Below are positions 25,863 through 50,200 of a stretch of 64,000 nucleotides of DNA, piece after piece. Where the stretch lies: contig JAXRKP010000054.1 in the NCBI GenBank assembly GCA_037039925.1, forward strand, positions 392,501-456,500, read 5' to 3'. This DNA is from Doris montereyensis (taxonomy: Eukaryota; Mollusca; Gastropoda; Nudibranchia; Dorididae). The notes under the pieces were generated by a model. The model was given only the letters and a program-made list of their open reading frames with translations. It did no database searches and was not told the origin of the DNA. How positions within the stretch are numbered: the stretch's first letter is position 1; each line of letters begins with the position of its first letter. The translations under genes and the position numbers were made by a program.

Positions 25863-26758
25863 TCAAGACATCAATCTTTTTTCACACAATTGTCGATTTC
25901 ATGCATACTCATCAATAATAGAAGTAGAATGACAACTAAGCAATATTAAGAACTTAAACACATACCACATCCTTAAGAACCATAAAGCCAAAAAATAAAA
26001 AGTACAATTTAGAAAATAAATGATACCATTAAAACATTATGGGAAATTAAATATCCATCTAGTAAAAGTCTTAAAATCCAGTCACACTTGTTTACAATAT
26101 ATTATAATAAACAGGACTTTTCTCTCAAGATAATTAAAAAATATGATGTTGTGAATATCAATTCCTCTTTGCAGTATTTATGGAACATTGGCTAAAGCCA
26201 AAGAGCTAGAGATCTTGTGAAACCAAAACATTACTAATGTGCTTGAACAAAGTAAACAAACCTGTGCCTAATGCTTAGAAATATGTTGTTTTTTAAATTA
26301 TACTCAAATTTTGTTTACATTTTGGTGAATTCAAACGAAACCCTATGATACAACAGAGAAATTGAACATCTTTGGTGAGATATGATGAGTACCTGCTCAC
26401 CAAAAAACATGTAAACTCCAATAAAGAAATAGAGAAAAACGTGAACTAAAACAACATATTCTGTCGTTCCAACATATACAGATAAGATTAAAGGTACAAA
26501 TCCAAGTCGCATCATCGATCCAGTCCAGCAATCATCATACACTTTCCCTTTCATGACAAAAATGAGAGAAATAGGCAGACAGAAAGAGAAATAGTGTGTG
26601 AGTGTGTGTGTGAAAAAGGGCGAGGAAAAAGAGGAGAGAGAGAAAAGAGACACAGACAGACATGACTCAAATGCCAATAAATAATGAATTCACCATACCC
26701 ACATACAATTTTTCAAAAAATCATGCATAAATGGAACAGAAATGTCAACACAAAGCAA

Positions 26759-39231
<12,473 letters not shown>

Positions 39232-39559
39232 CTGAGGATAATAGTAAAATATTGAATAGAATAATAAAATCAAGACGCATCCATCCATTATACCCACAAG
39301 ATCACATTGAATTGATTTAAATATTTTGCTTGGTAAGAGTATGACTATGATGCTTATATACAAGCAATGTTATTATTTTCATATGTCACAAATATAACTG
39401 ATGGCTAAAAATTCACTTCCTTTAAAAATAAATTTCATCAAAATGAACTAACACACAGCTCATATTATGTGAATATTATTTACACGTTCAAGCCGCCACA
39501 TGTTTGTATTACTGTGTTTGATTTAATTTTGATTTTATCCACACTATGGCACTGCTAAT

Positions 39560-39780
39560 ATTGTAGTCATGCCAGACTCAGTCCCGGAGGCTAGTATACT
39601 AGTGAGAGGAGAGGGGATCGTGGTAGGCTAACTTACATCATGGTCAGTCGGCCAGAGAATGTGAGTGTGATCGTACATTGTATGGTTTTTTTTCAGTGAG
39701 TCATGCCCGATACATCGTGAACAGTATCATTTCAGAGTTCGATACTGTCTGGCAGTGCTTAAAGTGCAATTATGCCAAAA
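39560..39780 (+). repeat. Left arm of a 2.4-kb-spanning imperfect inverted repeat
   Basis: CATCATGGTCAGTCGG (39636-39651), TTTTTTTCAGTGAGTCA, CGATACATCGTGAACA, GAGTTCGATACTGTCTGG and AATTATGCC occur in this order. The reverse complement of 41925-42170 carries the same blocks in the same order. It may be a pair of oppositely inserted repeat copies or long terminal inverted repeats; I recognise no family. Confidence 0.7.
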
Positions 39781-40094
39781 TCCTCCTCATATTCAGGAAT
39801 ACGACTAGTTTTACCTGTGTGCAAGCTAAAAACCTGAGTAAAATTTACTTAATTTCATGTAAACCCATTAAATGAATCACTTTAACTAGAGGTACCAAAC
39901 TTCTCTCTGAATTGGAATCTGCTGGATCTATTCTAGATCACAGATCATGATCTGGATTTTAAAAAGGCCATGTTGCATTGATGATTCTCAGTACAAACCC
40001 AGTTAATGATGAACAGACCTTGTCATCATTTATTGAAATGATTACATCTATTGGTAATACCCATAAAGAAAGATGGCAAATAGACTTTGCGGAG

Positions 40095-40115
40095 AGAGAG
40101 GGGGGGGGGGGGTAT

Positions 40116-40155
<40 letters not shown>

Positions 40156-40215
40156 GAGAGAGAAAGAGAAGAATACGGCCAACCTCCTGCGAGGGAGGGA
40201 GAGAGTGCAGATTAA
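40095..40215. repeat. G run and (GA)n microsatellite
   Basis: GAGAGAG, a run of 13 G and then (AG)n with ACAG interruptions. The Glu-Arg frame here is a repeat product. Confidence 0.9.
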
Positions 40216-40359
40216 CAAACAGAAACAGAAAGATAGATAAGAGAGCCAGCTTATCATGAGTGTGTACTCAAATAAGTACTGAAACACTACTCGATTAGTC
40301 ATCCGTACTCAATCGTACCTATGATACTAAGACAAATAGCAGTTATTTGATCTCTGGTA

Positions 40360-41165
40360 CAGTAGTCGCTGGATAAACGCACCCTTTCCTAAAGACACGG
40401 TCGACACGCATAAAGTAATAAAGACACGCTTTTTCTCTGTAATGCAACTTTATACCCATCTATTAGAGGCCTTAAAACGTGTATTTTGTTGAATTTTTGT
40501 CAGAAATAACAAGAACATGAGAACAGATGGCACACTTTAGCAAGCAAGGCTAGGTCTAGGGCAAACATGTCACTAGTGTCAGTCTTCTTCCATGTCTAGC
40601 TTCAGTGAACGGAGAATTCATGCAATGAAATAGACTATGATCGGTGACAGTGACAGGTGATGCACACACTCACTGAAAGAGAGCAAGGGTGTGAGGGCGG
40701 GGCTTAATGTTCACAGACCATGAGTGATTGGCTCTTGAGGTCGAGTGTTCCTAGTTAGAGGGTTTGTTTTAAGCATGAAAATTATTGATAGATATCTACA
40801 TCTACATTTGTGCAGTCACTAATGTCACAAAGCTGAGAACCAAAGCATTATATAAATCTTCTGAAAAATTTGTATGACTTCTGATCTGCTTTCCGAGATG
40901 GCAAATTAAAGAAAACAACAAAGAAAAGAACAAAAATCCCAAGCACACAAAAAACAAAAGTGAACATGCAATCAGTATTACACTTACACGCCAACGTATA
41001 GACCTACCTGTTATGCTAATGTGCGTGATAATCAAGGAGCGTAATCTCTGACATCTTACCTTTAATAAAGAGTTATCTCCCAGTGATAACGCATAAACGC
41101 ACAGTACGCATAAACGCACGCTTTTCTCAGCGCCCGAAGGGCGTGCGTTTACCCAGCGACTACTG
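40360..41165. mobile_element. TA-flanked Tigger/pogo-like MITE
   Basis: TA at 40358-40359 and 41166-41167 flank 806 bp. Left tip CAGTAGTCGCTGGATAAACG and right tip in reverse CAGTAGTCGCTGGGTAAACG differ at one of 20 positions and continue GCAC. Subterminal copies of GCATAAACGCAC (twice near 41090-41118) resemble transposase-binding repeats. No transposase frame is visible. It lies between the two arms of the inverted repeat at 39560 and 41925. Confidence 0.92.
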
Positions 41166-41924
41166 TATTAGCCAGTAAAGGCGAGTAGTCACTTGGTTTT
41201 AAAAATGGCTGATGTTGCATGTACTGTAAATCTGAATTGCAGAAGGAAAGTGCTTCTATATATATATGCATTTATTTACCGTCAGCAAACCCTTCTTATA
41301 TATTTTTAATTCTTGAAATGAATGAAGGAAAGAAAAAAAAGAAATAATACTGAAAAGATTTATAAATTTCTTGATCTTGAAAGAGATCTTATCACTGAAC
41401 TGAAATTCCCTTCCCTCCTATCTGAGTCAAGCGTAGGTGATAAATGTTAAAATAATGGCTGGGACCAGACTTTGGACTATGTAAGTCAGACACTTAACAG
41501 TAGAAAAACGGCTCGCTCAGCCAACGCAATGACTGCCACACGCTAGTTGGCTCGCTGACAGTCATCGCTGTGGCATGAGGCTGCCCACTAAGTTTTACGA
41601 GTTAACGTGGGAAGTGTGACTTTTGACCAGGCCATCACCAATGTATTAAATTACAGAATTCAGTCACATGGCGTTCATCCGGCTTCACCAAAGCCAAGTA
41701 AAACTAGGATGATTCCATTCTTTTCAATATAGTAGGAGACAACAAGACCAATTACATGTGTGCAAACACACATTCTTATTATCAACTCAAAACAGACCAG
41801 CTCACATTTACACCCCTCTGGCGCTGGACTTGTCCTAGTAGGATCATTCCATTTTACAATAGGGGTGACCAATAAATGAAACTTGTATAAGAATCAAGCC
41901 TAGTTCATGCATAGCACAGCTGGC

Positions 41925-42170
41925 ATAATCGTTAGCACCACCAGGCAATATCGAACTTAAAAATAGTTAAACGATATTGGTTACAATGTATCGCCGGCCT
42001 GACTCACTGAAAAAACACACACGTGATTACACTCTTACTCTCCCTCGCTGATTCATTCCGACTGACCATGATGCAGACCAGCCAACGGTGATAGTGCAGT
42101 GGATTCCCCTCTCCTCTCACTGATCCCAGGCACCGTGACCAAAGTCTGACAACAAAAAATACTAACATGA
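41925..42170 (-). repeat. Right arm of the imperfect inverted repeat
   Basis: It carries the reverse complement of the blocks at 39560-39780, including CCGACTGACCATGATG at 42058-42073 and TGACTCACTGAAAAAA at about 42000-42015. Divergence is by scattered substitutions and small gaps. Confidence 0.7.
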
Positions 42171-43217
42171 CCATTGGACACTTGGCGGTGCTGAAGTGCG
42201 ATCACATTCTCGCCACTCCGCAAGGCCTACTCTACATCTCTTTTCTGTTGTCCTCTCTCATCTAGGCCTAAATCGGGAATGAGACTTCAGAGATAATTTT
42301 AAATTCTTCTTATTAGATTTTCATACTTTATCCCGAGGAGAGAGAGAGAGGGGGGGGGGGGGGGGCTTGCCCATATAAATATATTTATACTCCTTGTGTC
42401 TGCTTTCTTCTTCAAAATGCTGACCAACTCAATTATCGTTTCCTGATGGGGAAGAATAATATTAATTGTATTATTTTACCCCCTTACTGGTTCTGTTTCC
42501 CAGGTTTATCATCTTATAATGAGGAAAGTTGAGGGGGGGGGGGGGGGGGATTCTTTCTAGATTTCAAAGATAATGATGGACATATCCGTTTAGAAATAGA
42601 CTCAACTGATGGCCTTTTGGACATAAGCTTATGAGCAGAACGTGTTCTTTTTTCCTGTTTACTAAATGGTTCATCAATCAGAAAGCATTATTTTAAAAGA
42701 GGATGAGGGTAGACAATAAGAGGGTAACAAGGAGGAGGAATATTCAGGCCTCTCTTGACCCGTCCTTCCTTCCCACCAAATTTCGGGCATCGCGCTGGGA
42801 GGTTTGTAGCAAGCAAGTGGTAAATCCCGGCGTAGCGCTGAACAGAGTGCTGTAACATACTGGCATTTACCGGCTATAGCCTTACCAGGGTTAATGTCGA
42901 TCCCCAATAGAAAGGCTCACTTCCTACCCCTACCCAAACAACCCTTTCCCTCTCTGACGCTTAAGTGTTTTAATTTCTATGGGACTGGACATGGAAGCAT
43001 GCCTTCATGTCCCGATTTTGTAGTACAATCCACCCGTTTTTGTTTTTTTAAATTTGTCTTTTACACATGAATTTCAAAGTAAGAACATGAATGGCATGAT
43101 TAGACTAACTAGAATCTTGGTCCCTATTTAATAGATCTGGATAAAAGGTAGATCTAGATTCTTTCTAGATTTCTGACATTCTGTTTAAGCCAGAATGTTA
43201 TGGAGCACTCCAACTGG
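42171..43217. other. SRP54-KCTD3 spacer with two long G runs
   Basis: G runs of 15 (42351-42365) and 17 (42533-42549) follow purine-rich sequence. Otherwise I see no gene. The SRP54 leader exon and promoter could lie in this spacer, but no specific site can be supported. Confidence 0.5.
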
Positions 43218-43220
43218 CTT

Positions 43221-43418
43221 GTAATTGTTATTGTAAGCAGCTTCATCCTTCTTGAAACCTCTCCTCCAGACAGTCACAGAGACAAAACATATCTAGATCT
43301 GATCTACTCATCTAGTAACTAGGCGAAATATGACAATAAGTAACAACTTATTTGTCCCTCTGTGACTGTCTGGAGGAGAAAAGTTTCAAGAGGTTTCAGA
43401 AGTTTCAATAACAATTAC
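43221..43418. repeat. Long foldback (stem-loop) 0.8 kb upstream of KCTD3
   Basis: The left arm, 43221-43287, contains TAATTGTTATTG, TCTTGAAACCTC and CTCCTCCAGACAGTCACAGA. The right arm, 43351-43418, is its imperfect reverse complement, with TCTGTGACTGTCTGGAGGAG, GAGGTTTCAGAAG and CAATAACAATTA. The loop of about 63 bases contains TATCTAGATCTGATCT. Arms of about 67 bases with few mismatches suggest a foldback MITE. Confidence 0.85.
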
Positions 43419-43439
43419 CTGAAAGTATGCATTCTCATG

Positions 43440-44140
43440 ATTCATCTCGTAACTCTCGAATGACATAATTTATTCTAGATCTAGATATCTTTGCTCTAGA
43501 GCTATATTAATCTAGATAAAAAATTGAAGAATCCTTTTCAGTCGTAATGAGCTTAAATTTTAACCTCTCCTGATACCTTTATAGGTTAAATATCCTCGAA
43601 GGAGAAACGACAATGTTGGTGATGTTAGTACCAACAGATGATGGTTGTGTGTGTAAGATGGGAAACCATTAGGTTTGCAAATCTATCACGTCATTAGAAG
43701 AGTTCTAGTATTGTAATCGCAAATAGTCGTAGATTTTCAGCATTTAAAAGAACTTCTCTTCTTAGGTTAAATATCTTTGGTATCGAGTTAAGTAATGTGA
43801 ACTTGAACACAAGCAAATTATCAGTGACTGATATCGATATGACAAATGTGTTGTTTTTTGGTTTCTGACTCAATCGCTAATAGGTCTATTCACTTTCACG
43901 AAGGCTAAATACCCAATACCCATCCCTTTTGTTTTTAATTAGGTACTCTGAACTATCTAGTTGCCTTTAATAGAAATCTAATCATGGATTCTTTATATAG
44001 AACTCCGCTGTATCATCGAAGGATGTGCATAAGGGGGAATTTTGATCTAGATCTAGAACTCGACACGGACAACCAAAGACTAGATCTAGATCTAGATCTA
44101 GACCTAAATTCTAGTTTCAGTTTGAGATTCTAGATCTAGA
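43440..44140. repeat. CTAGATCT/TCTAGA motif cluster 5' of KCTD3
   Basis: TTCTAGATCTAGATATC near 43473, GATCTAGATCTAGAACTC near 44043, ACTAGATCTAGATCTAGATC near 44080 and TTCTAGATCTAGATCTG near 44128. This is a hexamer-like palindromic repeat concentrated just before the KCTD3 start exon. Confidence 0.7.
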
Positions 44141-44233
44141 TCTGTAGTTGTTTTGCATCGTGGGAAGCAGGTCCACAGATAATTATCACCTGTTACTAAA
44201 AACGGCCAGTGTGCAAACAAGTTTAGTCTTGAA

Positions 44234-47200
44234 ATGGCAAGTTTGTCTCCACAAGACATAATTCATTTCAATGTAGGTGGACAGAGGTAAGAAGACCAAT
44301 TGCCAATATGATGCCAATATAAATAATAATCCAAATAATAATAGTTCTTTTATTATTATAGGAATATAGGTGATAGATCTAGCCAGGTAGAGTCAACAGG
44401 CCCGTTCCGACCACACAAGGCCTTCTTAACATGTTTTCCTTTCTGACGATTGTTATGTGCAGGCCTACTGCAGTAAAAATCATGGATTCAAATTATGTCT
44501 CCATCACATACCAATGGCTGAAATAGTGTTAAACTGCAGGCTATTAATCAGTAAATATTCTGGGATCTTTGAAAATAATTCAAATAGATTTGTTTCCGAC
44601 CACCTTGCCGATTCCTGACCACTGACCTACCCATTTCCGACAGCCATGTCACTTTACAATTCACAAAAGAAATCTAAATCTAGATTCGTCTTTATATATA
44701 TTATAGTAATACTCAAGAATTGAGTTGGTCAGTTATTAAGAAGAAGATGCGGGAAGGGGGAGGGGGTTAGTTCTTTGCTGCGATCACAGGCCCTCATGGA
44801 GGATTCAATCAGCCCATCATCTAACTTTTGCTCCTCCTTGGTCAGGGCAGTCTTGGATACCCTCTCTTGAGGTATTTTAGGGATACTAGAATGCCTGGCA
44901 GCCTTGCAAAGGTAATTTTTTTGGGCTGCTGCCAAAAATGACTGTAGATGGATGGGATAAGATAAATAAATAAAAATTATTGGACTTGGGAACGTAGAAA
45001 GTAAAAGCCGTCCCTTGTCGACTACCCCTCTCCTTGGTTGAGGAACCATTTGCGACATAGCTGATGCAGCACGCTTCGTCTTTCACATGCAGTAGGTCCA
45101 AGACGGAATACAAACGACAGATCAATCGCTCTTCTTCCCATGTCTCGTGAGCCTGCGGCTGAGCCTGCCATGGCTGTTTTGCGAAAAATGTGTACCGTGC
45201 TATGTTTATCATGGTTACTGCAAGAGGCTTATAATTACAACAGTTTTAATCGTAATATTTGTATTGTAGTTAGGGCTTTGCTATCTTAGGTGACCCTCAT
45301 TGAATAGGGGGATATAATATTATTATTTTATTATTATTAGATGTAATAATATTATAATCAAGGACAGTGTCTTTCATATTACAGTAGTGACCGCCTAAAT
45401 GCCCCGCAGTCTCAGTGAAACCTTTTTTAATAAATACTACTCTAAATGCCTGTTTCAAAATCAAAATGTTCGCCTAAATGCCCGATCTCAATAGCAACTG
45501 CAAGTATCATTTTCTCCAAATTATCCTAAAATGTGTCTGTAATTGATTAAAACAAATTTTTTTTTATCATACATAATGTAATCCCCTCACTAATATGGCT
45601 TTTATACCCGTCAACAATGTGCCATGCATTGTAACCACCCTTCATTACCTATCCATTGTAATGTAATAAAAGATGACCAGTTTTCTCTTCATAACTCCAC
45701 CCACTGTACAGCACAATCTTTGTTCCAATGATTCATTGGTTTGTCACTGGGCAATTAGAATTTAAGTCTTTCGGACTCCCCCGTGTCTCTTTTCGATGTC
45801 GTAGGCTACATGCAATCACCTGGCGTTCTTATTAGACCAGGCACGCGTTGCGATCGATGAACAAGGTGTGAACAGTTTTGTTGCCCCGTCTTGCATTGAT
45901 TGTATCCATTATGCCTGTGGGTCTTCGTGGCAAGCAATGGTTAACCCGCCTGTGCGCTCAGTGCTAAAGAGCTAAATAGTTTCCAGTTGTCCCTATTTCT
46001 CGTAATACACTTTTTGTGAATTTCTGCACATTACTGGACAGTGCTAAAGCCCAGGGTAAAAGACCAAAGGCAGAACTCGGAGAAAGTGGGAAGAAGATAT
46101 AAAAGAGGCATTGAAGCATAGAAATTTAACTTTTTGGAAGGAAACAGAAAATGCCAGGACAGGGCATCCTGGAGAAAGATCATTTCGGGCATCTGAACCC
46201 ATACACTCGAAAGAATGGGAACTGATAAAGAAAGAAAGAAAAAGAAACTGGATGAACTCCTTGGTGATCATCCCTAGAAGTTTTGTTCCTTACCTATTTT
46301 CGCCTAAATGCCCATTTTTCTCTGCTTCCCAAGCATCGGGCATTTAGGCGGTCACTACTGTATTACCATCCCTTCTGTCTTTCTTTTCGTAATGATAGAA
46401 TATTCACAGAGTTAATTTAGTTTGTTTTCTTTTCTTTAGTTTGGGTTATATAATACATGTATACTGGGAAGGAGGGGGAGAGAGAAAATGCATGGTTCTG
46501 GCTTCGAACGAAAGTGGGGGCTGTTGAGCTATCTTGGAGCAGGTTTTTCGATGGTGTGTAATCTAAAAATAAAACAATCAAATGTAACTTCTTAGGGACT
46601 TACCAAATTACATGATCTTACTATCATAAGTTCTAAAGATGGAGGCTTGGTTTACCCGGCCTTTGTCAGGCTTTGATCAAAGAAAACCTCGCGAATGAAG
46701 GCTTATTAAGTTCACATAGTCAAAGCTAAGGGATTGAAGCAGATGTGAGACGAACGCAAACGAAACAAGGAGGCGGAAGTAGTTATAGATAGGAATTTCT
46801 GAAAACCGAGAGGAAACGACAGTGCTCGGGAATGGGCTTGTTGACTCTTATTATGATGTAATACATAAATTTGTTTTGAAGGAGTATCAATCCATAAAGA
46901 TAAAGATCTGTTCAGCCTTCAGGGAGGCTAATAGATTTGCAATTTTTTCGTTCTTAGTACAAGATATTATGTCTTTTTCCTTATATATGTACCTTTGCAT
47001 TATCCAGGTCTTTTAGAGGTGTAGACTTATGTTATCGTTTTGTCACATTATCCATACAACTTTTTTTCAAACCTGTTACTTTATTTTGACAGGACACATT
47101 TATTAAGAGATAAGATAAAACGTTAAGTCTTGGTTGTTGTTGGGTTTGGGGGGGGGGGGGGGGGGTGTAAGAGTATGTTTTTGAGAGGTTATTGCCATTT

Positions 47201-50200
47201 TGTGTAATGAGACATTTTGGGCAATGTTACACAACGAAAGACTGAAAACTTTTGAGAGAAGCTGTGTTATGTGGATTTGGATAAATAAACAGTTGCCATG
47301 TTATTATGTTTCAATTATGAAAATGTGGTCTCTGAATATTCATGCTCCTCCACTCTCCATTTTCATGTACAGATTTTCAACTTCAAGACCGACCTTAACT
47401 TGGAATCCCGATACATTTTTTACCAGGTATGTTAAAAGTATGTTTACAGTCTAGCTAAATTATCTAAGAATAGTTTGCCTTTCAAAATATATCAAATGTA
47501 TATGTTATAGATGATTTTATTGTTATATTAATTTGCTTATGAGTCAATCGATTTTTATAAAATAAGATCTTTGTCTTTTTACTCTCTCGTACTCTAAACG
47601 TAGGTTAAAAAAAAATCAAATTAATGCTTTAAAAAATGATCAAGTATTTCAAACTCTTTAAGTGTGAAAATGTTTGCTACTCTAATTACGAAATTAAAAA
47701 TCAAAATAGTTTTTTATTTTTACTTCTATGTCATGAGTAATGTTGTGTTCTTTTTCAGTCTACTTAGTGGGAGAATTTCTTCTCATTTAGATGAAACTGG
47801 AGCAGTGAGTGTTGAACTAAATGATTTGTGTAATAAATTTCAAGTTGGTCTATGCATGTTTTAACAAAGCTAGATACTTTTAAAGCTTTATCATTCCTGT
47901 TTAAACAGATCTGAATTTCTCTATGTTTGGTTATCTAATATATCAATAAATAGCTATATGAAAGGAAAAATAGCGTGACTATAAATTTAAAGAAAAAGTT
48001 ATTGCTAATCATATTGTTGGTTACTAAGAAGTACTTTTTTACTTAAAATAAAAACAAGTAAGTTTGTCTCCCTGATAATTAAATCAAATTTGAAAATTAC
48101 TTCCCCCACCCCCCACCCCCAATATTTGTGCTTGTCAGTTTATATGGTTGATTGCTCTAGATTATCAGGTATGTTTAGGGATGTTTTCAGTTTTAATCCC
48201 TGATTTGTGTGTCTGTCTCTTCCCTGTGGGATTGTATGGTGAAAATCATTAGTTTAAATGGCATAAGATCGTACCTTTTATTTTCTAGTTGTCAAATTGC
48301 ATGAATACTTGACTTATTCTTTCTGTTATTTGTATTTCTTCATTTATTGACAGATATTTATCGACAGAGATCCTAAACTTTTCTCTGTGATACTTAATTT
48401 TCTTCGCTCGAGGGGAACTTCATATGGGGTATGTAAATTTCATGTTATCCTTGTTTTTCTATTTAGAATCTAATTTTAGTACAGTGGTGTCAGCCTAAGA
48501 ACCCGCTGCCTGAGAACCTGGTCTGCCTAGGAACTCGCTAATTCCGTGCAACATAATTTTTTCTTATACAAAACTACCCCCTTACAGCCCGATCCGCCTT
48601 AGAACATGGTCTGATCATGAGCTGAGAATCGTGAAGAAAAAATCCAGATTCAATTTAATGCTAATAATTGCTGATAACCTGTGATACGTTGGAAGTGAAT
48701 CGTAAGAAAAGACGGGTGGGAAGTCTTTTTGTCCAGACACTAGTAGGTGTTATAAACACGTCACATGGGTGTGCCAGACGTCAAATGACAGATAAGTGGA
48801 AGGCTCACCACCGTCCCTGTCCGTCTTTCATGGCCACCTATACCATGCTTTTGCGCCTCGGGCACTACAGATGATCAACTATTACGTAGCTGTTGCGTGC
48901 CAAGATGTGGAGGCAAAAGCAATTATGTGACTGACATTGCAACATCAAAGACAGGTGACATGATGGACAGCCCTTTTATTGTTGTGAGTTTTCTCAGGCC
49001 GTCTTGCATTTGTGATCAACTTTTCCCTTTCTGATTGGCTGAAAAAGGAATGACCAATCACATAGTGTTTTCAATATAGACAGAAGTGATTGTATGAATA
49101 GCTACATTTATTTTGTCATAGTCATAAATTCTCATTCATTTGTCATAGTCATAAATTCTCATTCATTTGTCTCAGTCTAAATCTGTCATTTGTCCTGCAA
49201 ATTCTCATTCATTTGCTCAGAGCTCAATCTGTCTTCAAAACATCATTTAAAGCACAGCTTCAGACCATCATAATGCCTACACGAGGCAATTCTCTTGATA
49301 GCATTAGCAAACAGAACTACTTATCTATTGGGGTCTAGTCAAAAGTTTATGGTTAGGGAATAGCCAATACAAAATATATACATATGAATATTGAAGTAAA
49401 CATACAAGCCATGTTGGAGTTCACCTTAGAACCTGGTCTGCCTAAAGAACCCGCTGTTTCTGTTTCCCGAGGACCGGGTTCTTAGGTGGACACCATTGTA
49501 ATGGTTAATGATTAAGATTCTTCTTGTGCATATATGCTTTGTCCTATAAATTTTTTATTATTAATAAAATTAAGACGATGGAATCTGAAGGCTGTATTCT
49601 TAATGGAGAGAAATTCTGTATTAAACTAAATTAACTCATTCACTGCCAGGCACCTTCATTTCAGACGTCTGAGAAATGCCAGGCATTTTGGTATATAATT
49701 CAAAACATCACTGTAATTTTACTATTTGAAATAGATACACAATTCAAGAAGCCTTTACTTAAAACAAAAGATTTTCTAAATGATGTTGCTAGTTTCTGCA
49801 TGTAAATTTTCATTTGTTCTCTAAAAAGTGTTTTAAAAAGAAATAGGACAAATTTTTAAAAACTTTTTCAAGGGAATAACACATCCTCCACTTACTGTTT
49901 CGGTAGTGGATTTAGATTTAGGCATATATATCTAGAGTTTGGCTTCTTCTACATCTAGTATGTGATGAGACAGAATCAGGTTCACTCGAAGAAATAGAAT
50001 AAATTCTTGGATTGAAAGGATTTTTTTTTTTCGAAGAAAAGGGGGGAATCATTGACTACTAGAGTTGTGTTTATCTACTTTTGATTTCTGACAAAGATGT
50101 ACTATTCGATGATAATGGTATGTCGTGTCTCTGTACAAATAATTTGACTGCACAAGTGAGATATGCCAATACTGAAAGGCATCAGAAATTAGTAGAAAAG

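Larger units (their letters stand above)
44234..48428 (+). other. KCTD3: KCTD3 first four exons: BTB/T1 tetramerisation fold
   Basis: The start ATG at 44234 is followed by HFNVGGQR, split by intron 1 inside the Arg codon. [33 protein letters not shown] and [19 protein letters not shown] follow. The NVGG, FSTSR, DETG and FIDRDP landmarks of the KCTD T1 fold are intact and in frame. Intron 1 (about 3.1 kb) houses the DNA element at 45382. Confidence 0.93.

Noticed and set aside
46044..46347. Charged frames inside the 979-bp element as its transposase
   Set aside because: Under 80 codons, no HTH or DDE motif recognisable, and purine-rich composition explains the charge.
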